NCBI GenBank assembly: GCA_965371785.1
Contig: CBDUZS010000079.1
Coordinates: 1 to 10,139, forward strand
Direction: 5' to 3'
From: CBDUZS01 sp965371785
GTDB lineage: Bacteria; Fermentibacterota; Fermentibacteria; Fermentibacterales; JCC-6
Length of the DNA stretch: 10,139 nucleotides
Below the pieces are notes generated by a model. The model saw only the letters and a list, made by a program, of their open reading frames with translations, was not told where the DNA came from and ran no database searches. This document shows, piece after piece, positions 1 through 5,769 of this stretch. The number at the start of each line of letters is the position of its first letter. Position 1 is the first letter of the stretch. The position numbers and the translations under genes are program-made.

Positions 1-1343
1 ACCATTGCTTCCAGCAGAACGGATGCGATAATTCCGTTCGCATCAGGGTCAACGTGTACGCCCGTGTGGTCGGTGTAGACTTCCCCGGTCAGATCATCGA
101 AAACCGCAGCGAGCGATCCGTAATGGAGAGTATCGGGAACTGACTGCTCGTAGAGCCTGTAGGAGACTTCGAGAAGGTCTATCAGCGCGGAGTCCCCGCC
201 TGCCGGATAGAAATCGTAGCTTCCTCTGCTAATACCAAGTTCATGCTCGGTGAGCTCCTTGTCACCACACCAGATTGCCGGTTGCCATACGATCAGGTAC
301 TCGAAACCGTACGCCTGCGCGAGGTGCTCTACGAGCGAGCAGTTCTGGAGGTAGATACTGACGACTTCCCTGGCGAGTGAATCCCTGTTCCTCCCCATCG
401 TCTCATAGGTCCGCAATACAGGTGGTTCATCCGAGGTTCCCAGGAGTCCCCTGTCACGAAGCGATGTCAGGAGGAGCCAGGTGTTGGATTCCCTGAACAG
501 GCTCTGCAACGGAGTGCTGCTTCCTCCGGGACCCTCCCTTCCCTCGATGCGTGCCGAGATCACATCGTAGGAATGATGAACCCCCGCGATGCCCGACTCG
601 TAGGCTGCCCACACGTCGTTGAATCCATCGTAGAAGACAACGAAGTCGGGTATGCTGCCCGACCGCAGCTGGAGCATCAGTTCGATGACTTCCTGTGTGG
701 AGGTATGGGCGTTCTGACCCATGCTGGAAACCGATACAGGACGGTCTATAAGCTCTTCGAGCCCTTTCTGCATGAAAGCTGCGATCGTGCAGGAATCCGC
801 TACTCCTGCTCCCCACATGGCCGAGCCGCCGAAGGTGAATACCCGGTAGGCATCGGAAGCCTCTGATGCGCCAGGTGTCTGGCGGTAACCGTCTTCGTCC
901 ACGGTGACCGGATCACCGGGATACGAAGGCGTAGACCTCCACATCACCCAGGGGATGTACCTGCTCACGAGTACGGTCCTCTCGAAGTTATCGGGACCTG
1001 CTTCCTCCAGTTTTCGTGCTCTGTCAGAGAACCTGTCGTTGTCGATGAGTTTCACGATGACGAGTGAAAGGAGTTCGAGCAGTATCAGCACGATTACGAT
1101 GTTGAGGAGCATGATAGCCGTTCCCCTGTAGAAACGGAGAAAACGCCTCCCCAGTATTCCCGCGGCGACGAGGGCGAATCCGGATACGATGAAAACGACC
1201 TGGTTCCGGCTAATGCCGCCTCCGAGGCTCAAACCGGCTACATCGGCAAACACAGCGGCAAAAACCAGTATCGAGCCGAGTGAGATCGCAATGATCCTCA
1301 GGGCTTTCACGGTTGAGTCGTTCAGCCCTTTCAATTCGTTCAT
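1..1343 (-). CDS. Membrane-anchored SGNH/GDSL-family hydrolase (C-terminus cut by window edge)
   Basis: An open frame reads leftward from ATG at 1343 to the window edge without a stop, giving 447 complete residues. A GGGAGAGG-like ribosome site lies about 10 nt upstream. The N-terminus has about three hydrophobic segments (residues ~15-36, 48-66, 75-98), then an extracytoplasmic SGNH domain. Block I is GGSAMWG at 172-178 (nucleophile Ser174), a GQNAH block II follows at 209-213, and DGFND block III at 239-243. The C-terminal Asp-His region is TDHTGVH (424-430), followed by a Gly-Ile-Ile-Ala helix start; its Asp425 to His430 spacing is longer than the usual DxxH. Such proteins often sit beside carbamoyltransferase/SxtJ/MBOAT genes and probably act as esterases or acyltransferases on glycans; the substrate is unknown. 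It is transcribed divergently from the carbamoyltransferase and shares its architecture with the gene at 6544-8080. The fold is well supported, the precise role is not. Confidence 0.85.
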   Translation of the reverse strand, partial: MNELKGLNDSTVKALRIIAISLGSILVFAAVFADVAGLSLGGGISRNQVVFIVSGFALVAAGILGRRFLRFYRGTAIMLLNIVIVLILLELLSLVIVKLIDNDRFSDRARKLEEAGPDNFERTVLVSRYIPWVMWRSTPSYPGDPVTVDEDGYRQTPGASEASDAYRVFTFGGSAMWGAGVADSCTIAAFMQKGLEELIDRPVSVSSMGQNAHTSTQEVIELMLQLRSGSIPDFVVFYDGFNDVWAAYESGIAGVHHSYDVISARIEGREGPGGSSTPLQSLFRESNTWLLLTSLRDRGLLGTSDEPPVLRTYETMGRNRDSLAREVVSIYLQNCSLVEHLAQAYGFEYLIVWQPAIWCGDKELTEHELGISRGSYDFYPAGGDSALIDLLEVSYRLYEQSVPDTLHYGSLAAVFDDLTGEVYTDHTGVHVDPDANGIIASVLLEAM

Positions 1344-1447
1344 GAGTACAGGACCTCTCCCGGAATGACCTGCCGATAGACAGCGCAGTTGCTGAGGTGT
1401 AAATTTACACAATCAAGACCATACATACTACCCGTCAGGAGAACCTC
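1344..1447. promoter_or_regulatory. Divergent intergenic control region with 14-bp palindrome
   Basis: This 104-bp gap separates two divergently transcribed genes and must hold the start signals for both. It contains a perfect 14-bp palindrome, GTGTAAATTTACAC, at 1397-1410, close to the centre of the gap. On the plus strand TTTACA (1404-1409) followed after 16 bp by TACTAC (1426-1431) is a weak sigma70-like match, in which case the palindrome would overlap the -35 element. The palindrome is seen directly. Its role as an operator controlling both genes is an inference. Confidence 0.45.
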
Positions 1448-1450
1448 ATA
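1437..1450 (+). promoter_or_regulatory. Ribosome binding site deciding a non-canonical ATA start
   Basis: AGGAG at 1437-1441 is followed by a six-base spacer and then ATA at 1448-1450, exactly where family alignment expects the initiator of the carbamoyltransferase. The in-frame stop TAA lies at 1400-1402. Between it and GTG at 1505 there is no in-frame ATG, GTG or TTG. The site therefore points to ATA as the functional start, or to an ATG changed to ATA by mutation or sequence error. Confidence 0.6.
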
Positions 1451-3274
1451 GAAACAAGTATTCTCGGCATATCAGCCTTCTACCATGATTCGGCTGCCTG
1501 CCTCGTGCAGGACGGCAGGATTGTCGCAGCAGCGCAGGAGGAGCGTTTCACCAGGAAGAAGCACGATCACCGCTTCCCGGTGTCGGCAATCCGCTACTGC
1601 CTCGGGGAAGCTGGTCTCGACCCGGCAGAACTCACACACGTAGCCTTCTACGACAAGCCCTTCCTGAAGTTCGAGAGACTCCTCGAGACGTATCTTTCCT
1701 TTGCTCCCGCCGGTCTCCCATCCTTTCTGAAGTCGATGCCGTTATGGCTCAAGGAGAAGCTCTGGATGGGCGAGCGTATCGGGAAGAGTCTGAAGGGCTT
1801 CGAGGGTGAAATGCTCTACCCCGAGCACCACCAGTCACATGCTGCATCAGCCTTCTTCCCGAGCCCGTTCGCGGAGGCGGCCATCCTCACGATGGACGGT
1901 GTAGGCGAGTGGGCGACTGCCTCCTGGGGTATCGGTTCGGGAAATCACATCGATATCCGGCAGGAGATGCACTTCCCCCACAGCCTTGGACTACTTTACA
2001 CGGCTTTCACTTACTACACGGGCTTCCGTGTGAACTCCGGCGAGTACAAGGTCATGGGGCTGGCGCCCTACGGTGAGCCGCGCTACGTCCAGGTCATTCT
2101 CGACGAACTGATGGACCTGAAGGAGGACGGCAGCTTCCGGCTCAACATGAAGTACTTCAACTACTGCCAGGGACTGACGATGACCTCACGGAGGTTCCAC
2201 AACCTCTTCGGCGGTCCTCCCAGAAAACCCGAGGGTGAGCTGACACAGAGGGAGATGGACCTCGCAGCATCCATCCAGGCTGTCGCTGAGGAGGTAATGC
2301 TGCGGTCGGCACGATACGTCAGACAACGGACCGGGATGCGTCAGCTGTGTCTTGCCGGGGGTGTGGCCCTGAACTGCGTTGCCAACGGAAAGATCCTGCG
2401 GGAGGGTATCTTCGAGGACATCTGGATACAGCCTGCAGCGGGTGATGCAGGTGGCGCTCTGGGCGCAGCCCTCCTGACCTGGCACCAGGTCCTGGGTAAA
2501 GACAGGGAACCGGATGGAGTGAACGACACGCAGATGGGTTCCTGTCTTGGACCATCGTGGACAGACGATGAGATAGCAGCCTGGCTCGACGAGAAGGCGT
2601 ATCCCTACAGGCGCCTTGCTACGGAGTCTGTGATGGATGAGGTGAGCGATGCGATCAATGACGGCAAAGTCATCGGGTGGTTCTCCGGACGGATGGAGTT
2701 CGGTCCGAGGGCTCTGGGCAACAGGTCCATAATCGGCGATGCCAGGAGCACGACCATGCAGTCCCTGATGAACCTGAAGATAAAGTACAGGGAGTCCTTC
2801 AGACCTTTCGCACCCTCCGTTCTGATGGAAGATGCGGAAGAGTTCTTCGAGCTCGACCGTCCGAGCCCCTACATGCTTCTGGTAGCGCCTGTTCGAGAGA
2901 AACATCGAAAGCATCCTGGTTCTGATGACGCGAAGCGTTTCGGCATCGAGAAGCTGAAGATCCCCCGCTCCGATGTACCGGCGATAACCCATGTCGATTA
3001 CTCCGCAAGGGTGCAGACGGTGGACGGCAGGCACAACTCACGATACCACAGGCTGATATCCAGGTTCAGGGAGAAGACGGGCTATGGAATAATCATCAAC
3101 ACCAGCTTCAACGTTCGAGGAGAACCGATAGTATGCTCTCCCGAGGATGCCTACCTCTGCTTCATGAGGACGGAAATGGACCTGCTTGCGCTGGGCAACT
3201 GTCTTCTCGAGAAGTCAGAACAGCCCGAACTCCTCGAAGAAAAGGACTGGCGAAATGTTTACGAACTGGATTAG
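1448..3274 (+). CDS. Carbamoyltransferase, NodU/CmcH/TobZ family
   Basis: This enzyme family transfers a carbamoyl group from carbamoyl phosphate, through a carbamoyl-adenylate, to a hydroxyl of an acceptor such as a sugar. The frame gives 608 residues if read from ATA at 1448, the normal family size. The later GTG at 1505 would give 589 residues but would delete ILGISAFYHDSAA (5-17), the start of the Kae1-like domain with its conserved His-Asp. Kae1-like domain: metal-site HHQSH at 127-131, MDGVGEW 149-155, EYKVMGLAPYG 199-209, LAGGVALN 302-309 and GDAGGALG 332-339. YrdC-like C-terminal domain: GWFSGRMEFGPRALGNRSI 410-428, YRESFRPFAPS 447-457 and NTSFNVRGEP 551-560. All signature blocks are present, so the enzyme looks catalytically intact. 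It abuts the SxtJ gene, which fits glycan carbamoylation at the membrane. The acceptor is not determined; the unusual start is the only oddity. Confidence 0.92.
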   Translation: METSILGISAFYHDSAACLVQDGRIVAAAQEERFTRKKHDHRFPVSAIRYCLGEAGLDPAELTHVAFYDKPFLKFERLLETYLSFAPAGLPSFLKSMPLWLKEKLWMGERIGKSLKGFEGEMLYPEHHQSHAASAFFPSPFAEAAILTMDGVGEWATASWGIGSGNHIDIRQEMHFPHSLGLLYTAFTYYTGFRVNSGEYKVMGLAPYGEPRYVQVILDELMDLKEDGSFRLNMKYFNYCQGLTMTSRRFHNLFGGPPRKPEGELTQREMDLAASIQAVAEEVMLRSARYVRQRTGMRQLCLAGGVALNCVANGKILREGIFEDIWIQPAAGDAGGALGAALLTWHQVLGKDREPDGVNDTQMGSCLGPSWTDDEIAAWLDEKAYPYRRLATESVMDEVSDAINDGKVIGWFSGRMEFGPRALGNRSIIGDARSTTMQSLMNLKIKYRESFRPFAPSVLMEDAEEFFELDRPSPYMLLVAPVREKHRKHPGSDDAKRFGIEKLKIPRSDVPAITHVDYSARVQTVDGRHNSRYHRLISRFREKTGYGIIINTSFNVRGEPIVCSPEDAYLCFMRTEMDLLALGNCLLEKSEQPELLEEKDWRNVYELD

Positions 3275-3664
3275 GTGTACCGCTTGAAGACAGCGAGAGA
3301 GTTAAGGAAGTTCGGGCTGGTTCTGGGCGCAGCATTTGCCGCGCTGAGCCTCCTCCTGTTCCTGCGCGACAGCAGCTTCTGGAACGTTACCGCTGCATTC
3401 TCGGCTCTGCTGCTGGTTACCGGCCTGCTCTTCCCCACCCTTCTTAGACCGCTGGAGTGGTTATGGATGAAGCTGGCGCTCGTCATGGGCATTGTCGTCA
3501 CAAACGTACTCCTCACACTCGTCTTCCTGATCGGTGTAACCCTCACGGGCCTTGTCATGCGTATGTTAGGCAAGGATCCACTGAGGCTGAAACAGGACGG
3601 CAAGAGTTACTGGCAGGACGTCGAGCCCGACGGTCCATGCAGCAGGCCGGACAAGCCCTACTGA
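3275..3664 (+). CDS. SxtJ-family membrane protein
   Basis: This 129-residue protein starts with GTG immediately after the TAG stop of the carbamoyltransferase, with no intervening base and in the same reading frame, which suggests translational coupling. No convincing independent Shine-Dalgarno is visible. It opens with a basic LKTARELRKFG segment and has hydrophobic stretches at about 12-30, 36-53 and 65-97, ending in a cytosolic-looking tail with the family-like GLVMRMLGKDPL (92-103) and SYW (111-113). The pattern matches SxtJ, named from the saxitoxin clusters and commonly found directly after NodU/CmcH carbamoyltransferases. Its biochemical function is not established. The context suggests a membrane partner that anchors the carbamoyltransferase or presents its acceptor (inference). 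Confidence 0.82.
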   Translation: MYRLKTARELRKFGLVLGAAFAALSLLLFLRDSSFWNVTAAFSALLLVTGLLFPTLLRPLEWLWMKLALVMGIVVTNVLLTLVFLIGVTLTGLVMRMLGKDPLRLKQDGKSYWQDVEPDGPCSRPDKPY

Positions 3665-3677
3665 AAGAGGAATAGAG

Positions 3678-3827
3678 ATGAGCCGTATGGGAGAAATATG
3701 GGGTTTTATGAAGGTCAGGAAGAAGTGGTGGCTTACGCCCATAATAGTGGTTCTGCTTCTCCTGAGCCTTGTTCTGGTCCTCTCGCAGGGCTCTGTGCTG
3801 GCACCTTTCATCTACGCAATCTTCTGA
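3678..3827 (+). CDS. DUF5989 family small membrane protein
   Basis: A 49-residue open frame starts at ATG 3678 with AGAGG at 3666-3670, seven bases upstream, and ends at TGA 3825-3827. The N-terminal part is short and basic (GEIWGFMKVRKKWW, 5-18), followed by one long hydrophobic segment (about 20-47) containing LTPIIVVLLLL and ending SVLAPFIYAIF. This is the typical form of DUF5989 proteins, which recur directly downstream of SxtJ in carbamoyltransferase operons. The gap from the SxtJ stop is 13 bp, so it is the third gene of one transcript. No enzymatic role is known; a single-pass accessory or scaffold subunit is the simplest inference. Its small size makes it easy to miss in gene calling. 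Confidence 0.85.
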   Translation: MSRMGEIWGFMKVRKKWWLTPIIVVLLLLSLVLVLSQGSVLAPFIYAIF

Positions 3828-3903
3828 GCCGTCTGGTGCAGTCAGAGCGGGTTTCCGGAATCGCTTCGAAAAACATGATCTGACGTAAACCTCTGCCCAG
3901 AAG

Positions 3904-3984
3904 AATCATTCGTTTCCAGAAACCATGTTGTGATGTTGGAAAGAACACTACTGGTGGACTTCCAGAGGTTCTGGAAACATGATT
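3904..3984. repeat. Imperfect inverted repeat with a nested hairpin
   Basis: The reverse complement of 3904-3924 reads GGTTTCTGGAAACGAATGATT and so matches 3968-3984, GGTTCTGGAAACATGATT, with two small gaps; the exact core is GTTTCCAGAA (3912-3921) against TTCTGGAAAC (3969-3978). Overlapping the right arm is a tight hairpin at 3960-3976, a 7-bp stem TTCCAGA/TCTGGAA with a GGT loop. A third, more diverged direct copy, containing TTCCGGAA and AACATGAT, lies at about 3852-3881. The repeats could be regulator sites, a processed RNA hairpin or remnants of a small mobile element. No coding sequence accompanies them. Confidence 0.5.
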
Positions 3985-4076
3985 GAGCGTTCAATGATAA
4001 AATAATACACCATTTGAGTATCTATTCATCGGAAACATTAAGGATATTGATAATCAGGTATAAATCTACTTCTTCC

Positions 4077-4084
4077 GGGGGGGG
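4077..4084 (+). repeat. G8 homopolymer tract upstream of the HD-GYP gene
   Basis: Eight consecutive G residues lie 82 bp before the HD-GYP start codon, flanked by CTTCTTCC on the left and AGAAG on the right, so the surrounding bases can pair partly. It is the longest single-base G run in the window. Such tracts can slip during replication and can also be miscounted in assembly. The tract lies outside any coding frame I accept, so a length change would affect only the leader or promoter. Confidence 0.6.
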
Positions 4085-4166
4085 AGAAGATATTCTTTCA
4101 GGCTTCAGCAAAACCCTGGGTTCGATTCTGAATTGTTTCTTCTGCATGGTGTTGTGCAGGTAAGTC

Positions 4167-5180
4167 ATGATGTTGTCTGACTTCTTCCCATCGGATGACG
4201 GCACTGAAACCTCGCTATCGGAACTTATCCCAATCGGTCTTCTTCGTTACAGTATTCACTCCAGAAAAATTGTCCTTCTCAACACACCGCTTGCCCGCAT
4301 GCTCGGATACGAAAATCCGGGGCAGCTGAAGAACCTATTCCTCAACGAAATACTGCAGATCAAAGCCGACGAGACACTGTTCTTCGATTTCGATCCTTCA
4401 TCTCCCACCGTCTTGCACAACAAGGACCTTGCCTTCAGAAAACTCGATGGATCCCCTCTCCGCGTTCTGCTCACTGCGGTCAGAGCGGGAGCGCCTGAGG
4501 ACGAACACCTCGATGTTGCCGTCCAGACACTGAATCATGAGCCGGACTGGAAAGCTTCACTGATAAGACTGGAACGTCTGATGGACGGCTTTCTTGAGGC
4601 GATCGGGAGTATAGTTGAAATGAAGGACCCCTACACCGCCAGCCATCACAGGAGAACCGCGCACCTGGCTGCGGCCATCGCCACGGAGATAGGAATGAGC
4701 GTGGCCGAGGTGGAGGGTATCTACACCGCCGCAGTTCTGCACGACCTGGGCAAACTCTGCGTTCCCATGGAAATTCTGAGCAAACCGGGCAGCCTGTCGA
4801 GCAATGAATTCAAGTTCATCAGGTCTCATCCCGCGAAGGGATACGAGGTTCTGGAGAAGATCGACTTCGACTGGCCGGTTGCAGATTACGTTCTTCAGCA
4901 TCATGAAAGGCTTGATGGCTCAGGCTATCCAGGCAGACTGTCAGGATCGTCGATCTCTCTGGAATCCAGAATACTCGCCGTGGCCGACGTCGTGGAAGCC
5001 ATGACTTCGAGGAAACCATACCGTCCAGCCCATGGAATCGATACTGCCATTGAACACATCGAGACCGAATCTGGCAGGCTCTTCGATTCCGGAGTAGTCG
5101 ACTCGTGCAGAAAACTATTCATGGACAAAGGTTACGAGCTTCCGGAACAGATCAATCTCGAACCTGTCGAATTGAGCTAA
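4167..5180 (+). CDS. HD-GYP domain cyclic-dinucleotide phosphodiesterase with PAS-like N-terminus
   Basis: The 337-residue protein has an N-terminal region (about 18-125) resembling a PAS sensor fold: GLLRYSIHSRKIVLLNTPLARMLGY, then an FRKLDGSPL strand. A short linker helix follows, then a complete HD-GYP domain (about 145-320). Visible metal-site residues are His160-His161 before RRTA, the HD dyad His192-Asp193 in LHDLGK, His221 in RSHP and the hallmark HHERLDGSGYP at 245-255, followed by AVADVVEAMTSRKPYRP (271-287). With all ligands present it should be an active phosphodiesterase for c-di-GMP or a related dinucleotide, soluble in the cytosol because no membrane segment is seen. The start is fixed by CAGG at 4157-4160 and the in-frame stop just upstream (4161-4163). 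It is alone on its strand and convergent with the next gene, 11 bp apart. Confidence 0.9.
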   Translation: MMLSDFFPSDDGTETSLSELIPIGLLRYSIHSRKIVLLNTPLARMLGYENPGQLKNLFLNEILQIKADETLFFDFDPSSPTVLHNKDLAFRKLDGSPLRVLLTAVRAGAPEDEHLDVAVQTLNHEPDWKASLIRLERLMDGFLEAIGSIVEMKDPYTASHHRRTAHLAAAIATEIGMSVAEVEGIYTAAVLHDLGKLCVPMEILSKPGSLSSNEFKFIRSHPAKGYEVLEKIDFDWPVADYVLQHHERLDGSGYPGRLSGSSISLESRILAVADVVEAMTSRKPYRPAHGIDTAIEHIETESGRLFDSGVVDSCRKLFMDKGYELPEQINLEPVELS

Positions 5181-5191
5181 AAAAACTATTC

Positions 5192-5530
5192 TCAGCAGCA
5201 TCCCTCAGAAACCGTTGATTCGGGTGTTTTCCGTTCTTTGAGCCCTTCGAACAGTTCCCCCAGGAAGCTTGCGTAATCCTCATCCGACATGTCAACAGTG
5301 CCATGGCTCAGAACATTGCCAACGAGTTCGGTGATGTATGTCTGACGTTCCTCCAGAGGCATTCCTGAAAGCCCCTGCCCCATCATCTGTGGCATCATCT
5401 GCTTCATCATCATCATCGGAAAGGGCATGTTTCCATTCATCATACCGCCCATCATGCCATTCATCATGCCGCCCATCGGAGTAAATCCGCTCTGATCGTC
5501 ATCTTTCCCGGAACCTGTGAACATCATCAT
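5192..5530 (-). CDS. Small methionine-rich protein of unknown function
   Basis: This 112-residue frame starts at ATG 5530, six bases after a strong GGAGG site on the minus strand, and ends in Cys-Cys. Twenty of its 21 methionines lie in the first 57 residues, mostly as MM pairs or the MMMM at 39-42. There is a near-perfect eight-residue tandem repeat, GGMMNGMM then GGMMNGNM (20-35). The second half (about 58-100) looks like an ordinary acidic helical domain (PLEERQTYITELVGNVL, then SDEDYASFLGELFEGLKER). No signal peptide or membrane segment is seen, so it is probably cytosolic. Methionine clusters plus a terminal CC would suit soft-metal (copper or silver) binding, or a flexible hydrophobic client-binding surface. 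I do not recognise a named family. The strong ribosome site and composed C-terminal half argue that it is a real gene. Confidence 0.75.
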   Translation of the reverse strand: MMMFTGSGKDDDQSGFTPMGGMMNGMMGGMMNGNMPFPMMMMKQMMPQMMGQGLSGMPLEERQTYITELVGNVLSHGTVDMSDEDYASFLGELFEGLKERKTPESTVSEGCC

Positions 5531-5544
5531 TCCATACCTCCTCG

Positions 5545-5590
5545 TGTAAAATCCTAGTAAAATAATCTATATATTATTATGCAACTTTTG
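5545..5590 (-). promoter_or_regulatory. AT-rich probable promoter of the methionine-rich gene
   Basis: The 40 bases upstream of the Shine-Dalgarno, read on the minus strand, are almost entirely A/T (about 5551-5580) and include TTGCAT, TAATATATAG and TTTACT. This is a sharp compositional change from the flanking genes and a natural place for a promoter. No -35/-10 pair of good quality and spacing can be assigned with confidence. Confidence 0.3.
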
Positions 5591-5626
5591 TGTCCTCAGG
5601 GGAAGAGAAATCCTGAACAAGCCCTG

Positions 5627-5650
5627 ATCGGCTGTCCAATCGGCTGTCCA
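5627..5650 (+). repeat. Perfect tandem duplication of a 12-mer
   Basis: ATCGGCTGTCCA occurs twice back to back at 5627-5638 and 5639-5650, in the gap between the Met-rich gene and the SIMPL gene. It is probably a recent slippage duplication. No coding role is seen. Confidence 0.7.
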
Positions 5651-5713
5651 CTGGAACCAGTTCTTCCATTTCCTCTATATTCCGAATGGATCAGGAGTGG
5701 AATAACAGGCACA

Positions 5714-5725
5714 ATACAGCTGTAT
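5714..5725. promoter_or_regulatory. 12-bp palindrome upstream of the SIMPL gene
   Basis: ATACAGCTGTAT at 5714-5725 is a perfect palindrome lying 45 bp before the SIMPL start codon, where a repressor or activator site would be expected. The symmetry is directly visible; the regulatory role is a guess. Confidence 0.3.
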
Positions 5726-5769
5726 ACACATCCGGGTTCGACACTATTCTGTTTAGAAGGAGGGAAAGA

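Larger units (their letters stand above)
3828..4166. other. Non-coding region between the carbamoylation operon and the HD-GYP gene
   Basis: I see no credible gene in these 339 bp. The stretch is visibly richer in A and T than its neighbours, especially at 3985-4070. It contains three related repeat arms (about 3852-3881, 3904-3924 and 3959-3986) and a G8 run at 4077-4084. AT-rich sequence with GTATAAAT near 4059-4065 could hold the promoter for the downstream HD-GYP gene, but no well-spaced -35/-10 pair stands out. No factor-independent terminator with a clear U-run was found after the DUF5989 gene. The gene downstream begins at ATG 4167 behind CAGG (4157-4160). Confidence 0.5.

Noticed and set aside
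1505..1507. GTG 1505 as the carbamoyltransferase start
   Set aside because: It would delete the conserved ILGISAFYHDSAA segment of the Kae1-like domain. No good ribosome site precedes it, whereas AGGAG precedes ATA 1448.
2186..3034. Long antisense open frame (282 codons) opposite the carbamoyltransferase
   Set aside because: It is a shadow of a strongly conserved gene in GC-rich codons. Its translation shows no recognisable motif and it has no supporting ribosome site.
3828..4166. c-di-GMP riboswitch in the HD-GYP leader
   Set aside because: I looked for the conserved GEMM-type motifs and found none; only the unrelated repeat arms and G8 tract are present.
4022..4204. 60-codon minus-strand frame in the gap before the HD-GYP gene
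   Set aside because: It crosses the HD-GYP start and the G8 tract, has no recognisable composition or motif, and no convincing start signal.
5686..5769. Extended start for the SIMPL protein at ATG 5686
   Set aside because: The extension would bury the signal peptide 28 residues inside, and the Shine-Dalgarno AAGGAGGG sits directly before ATG 5770.
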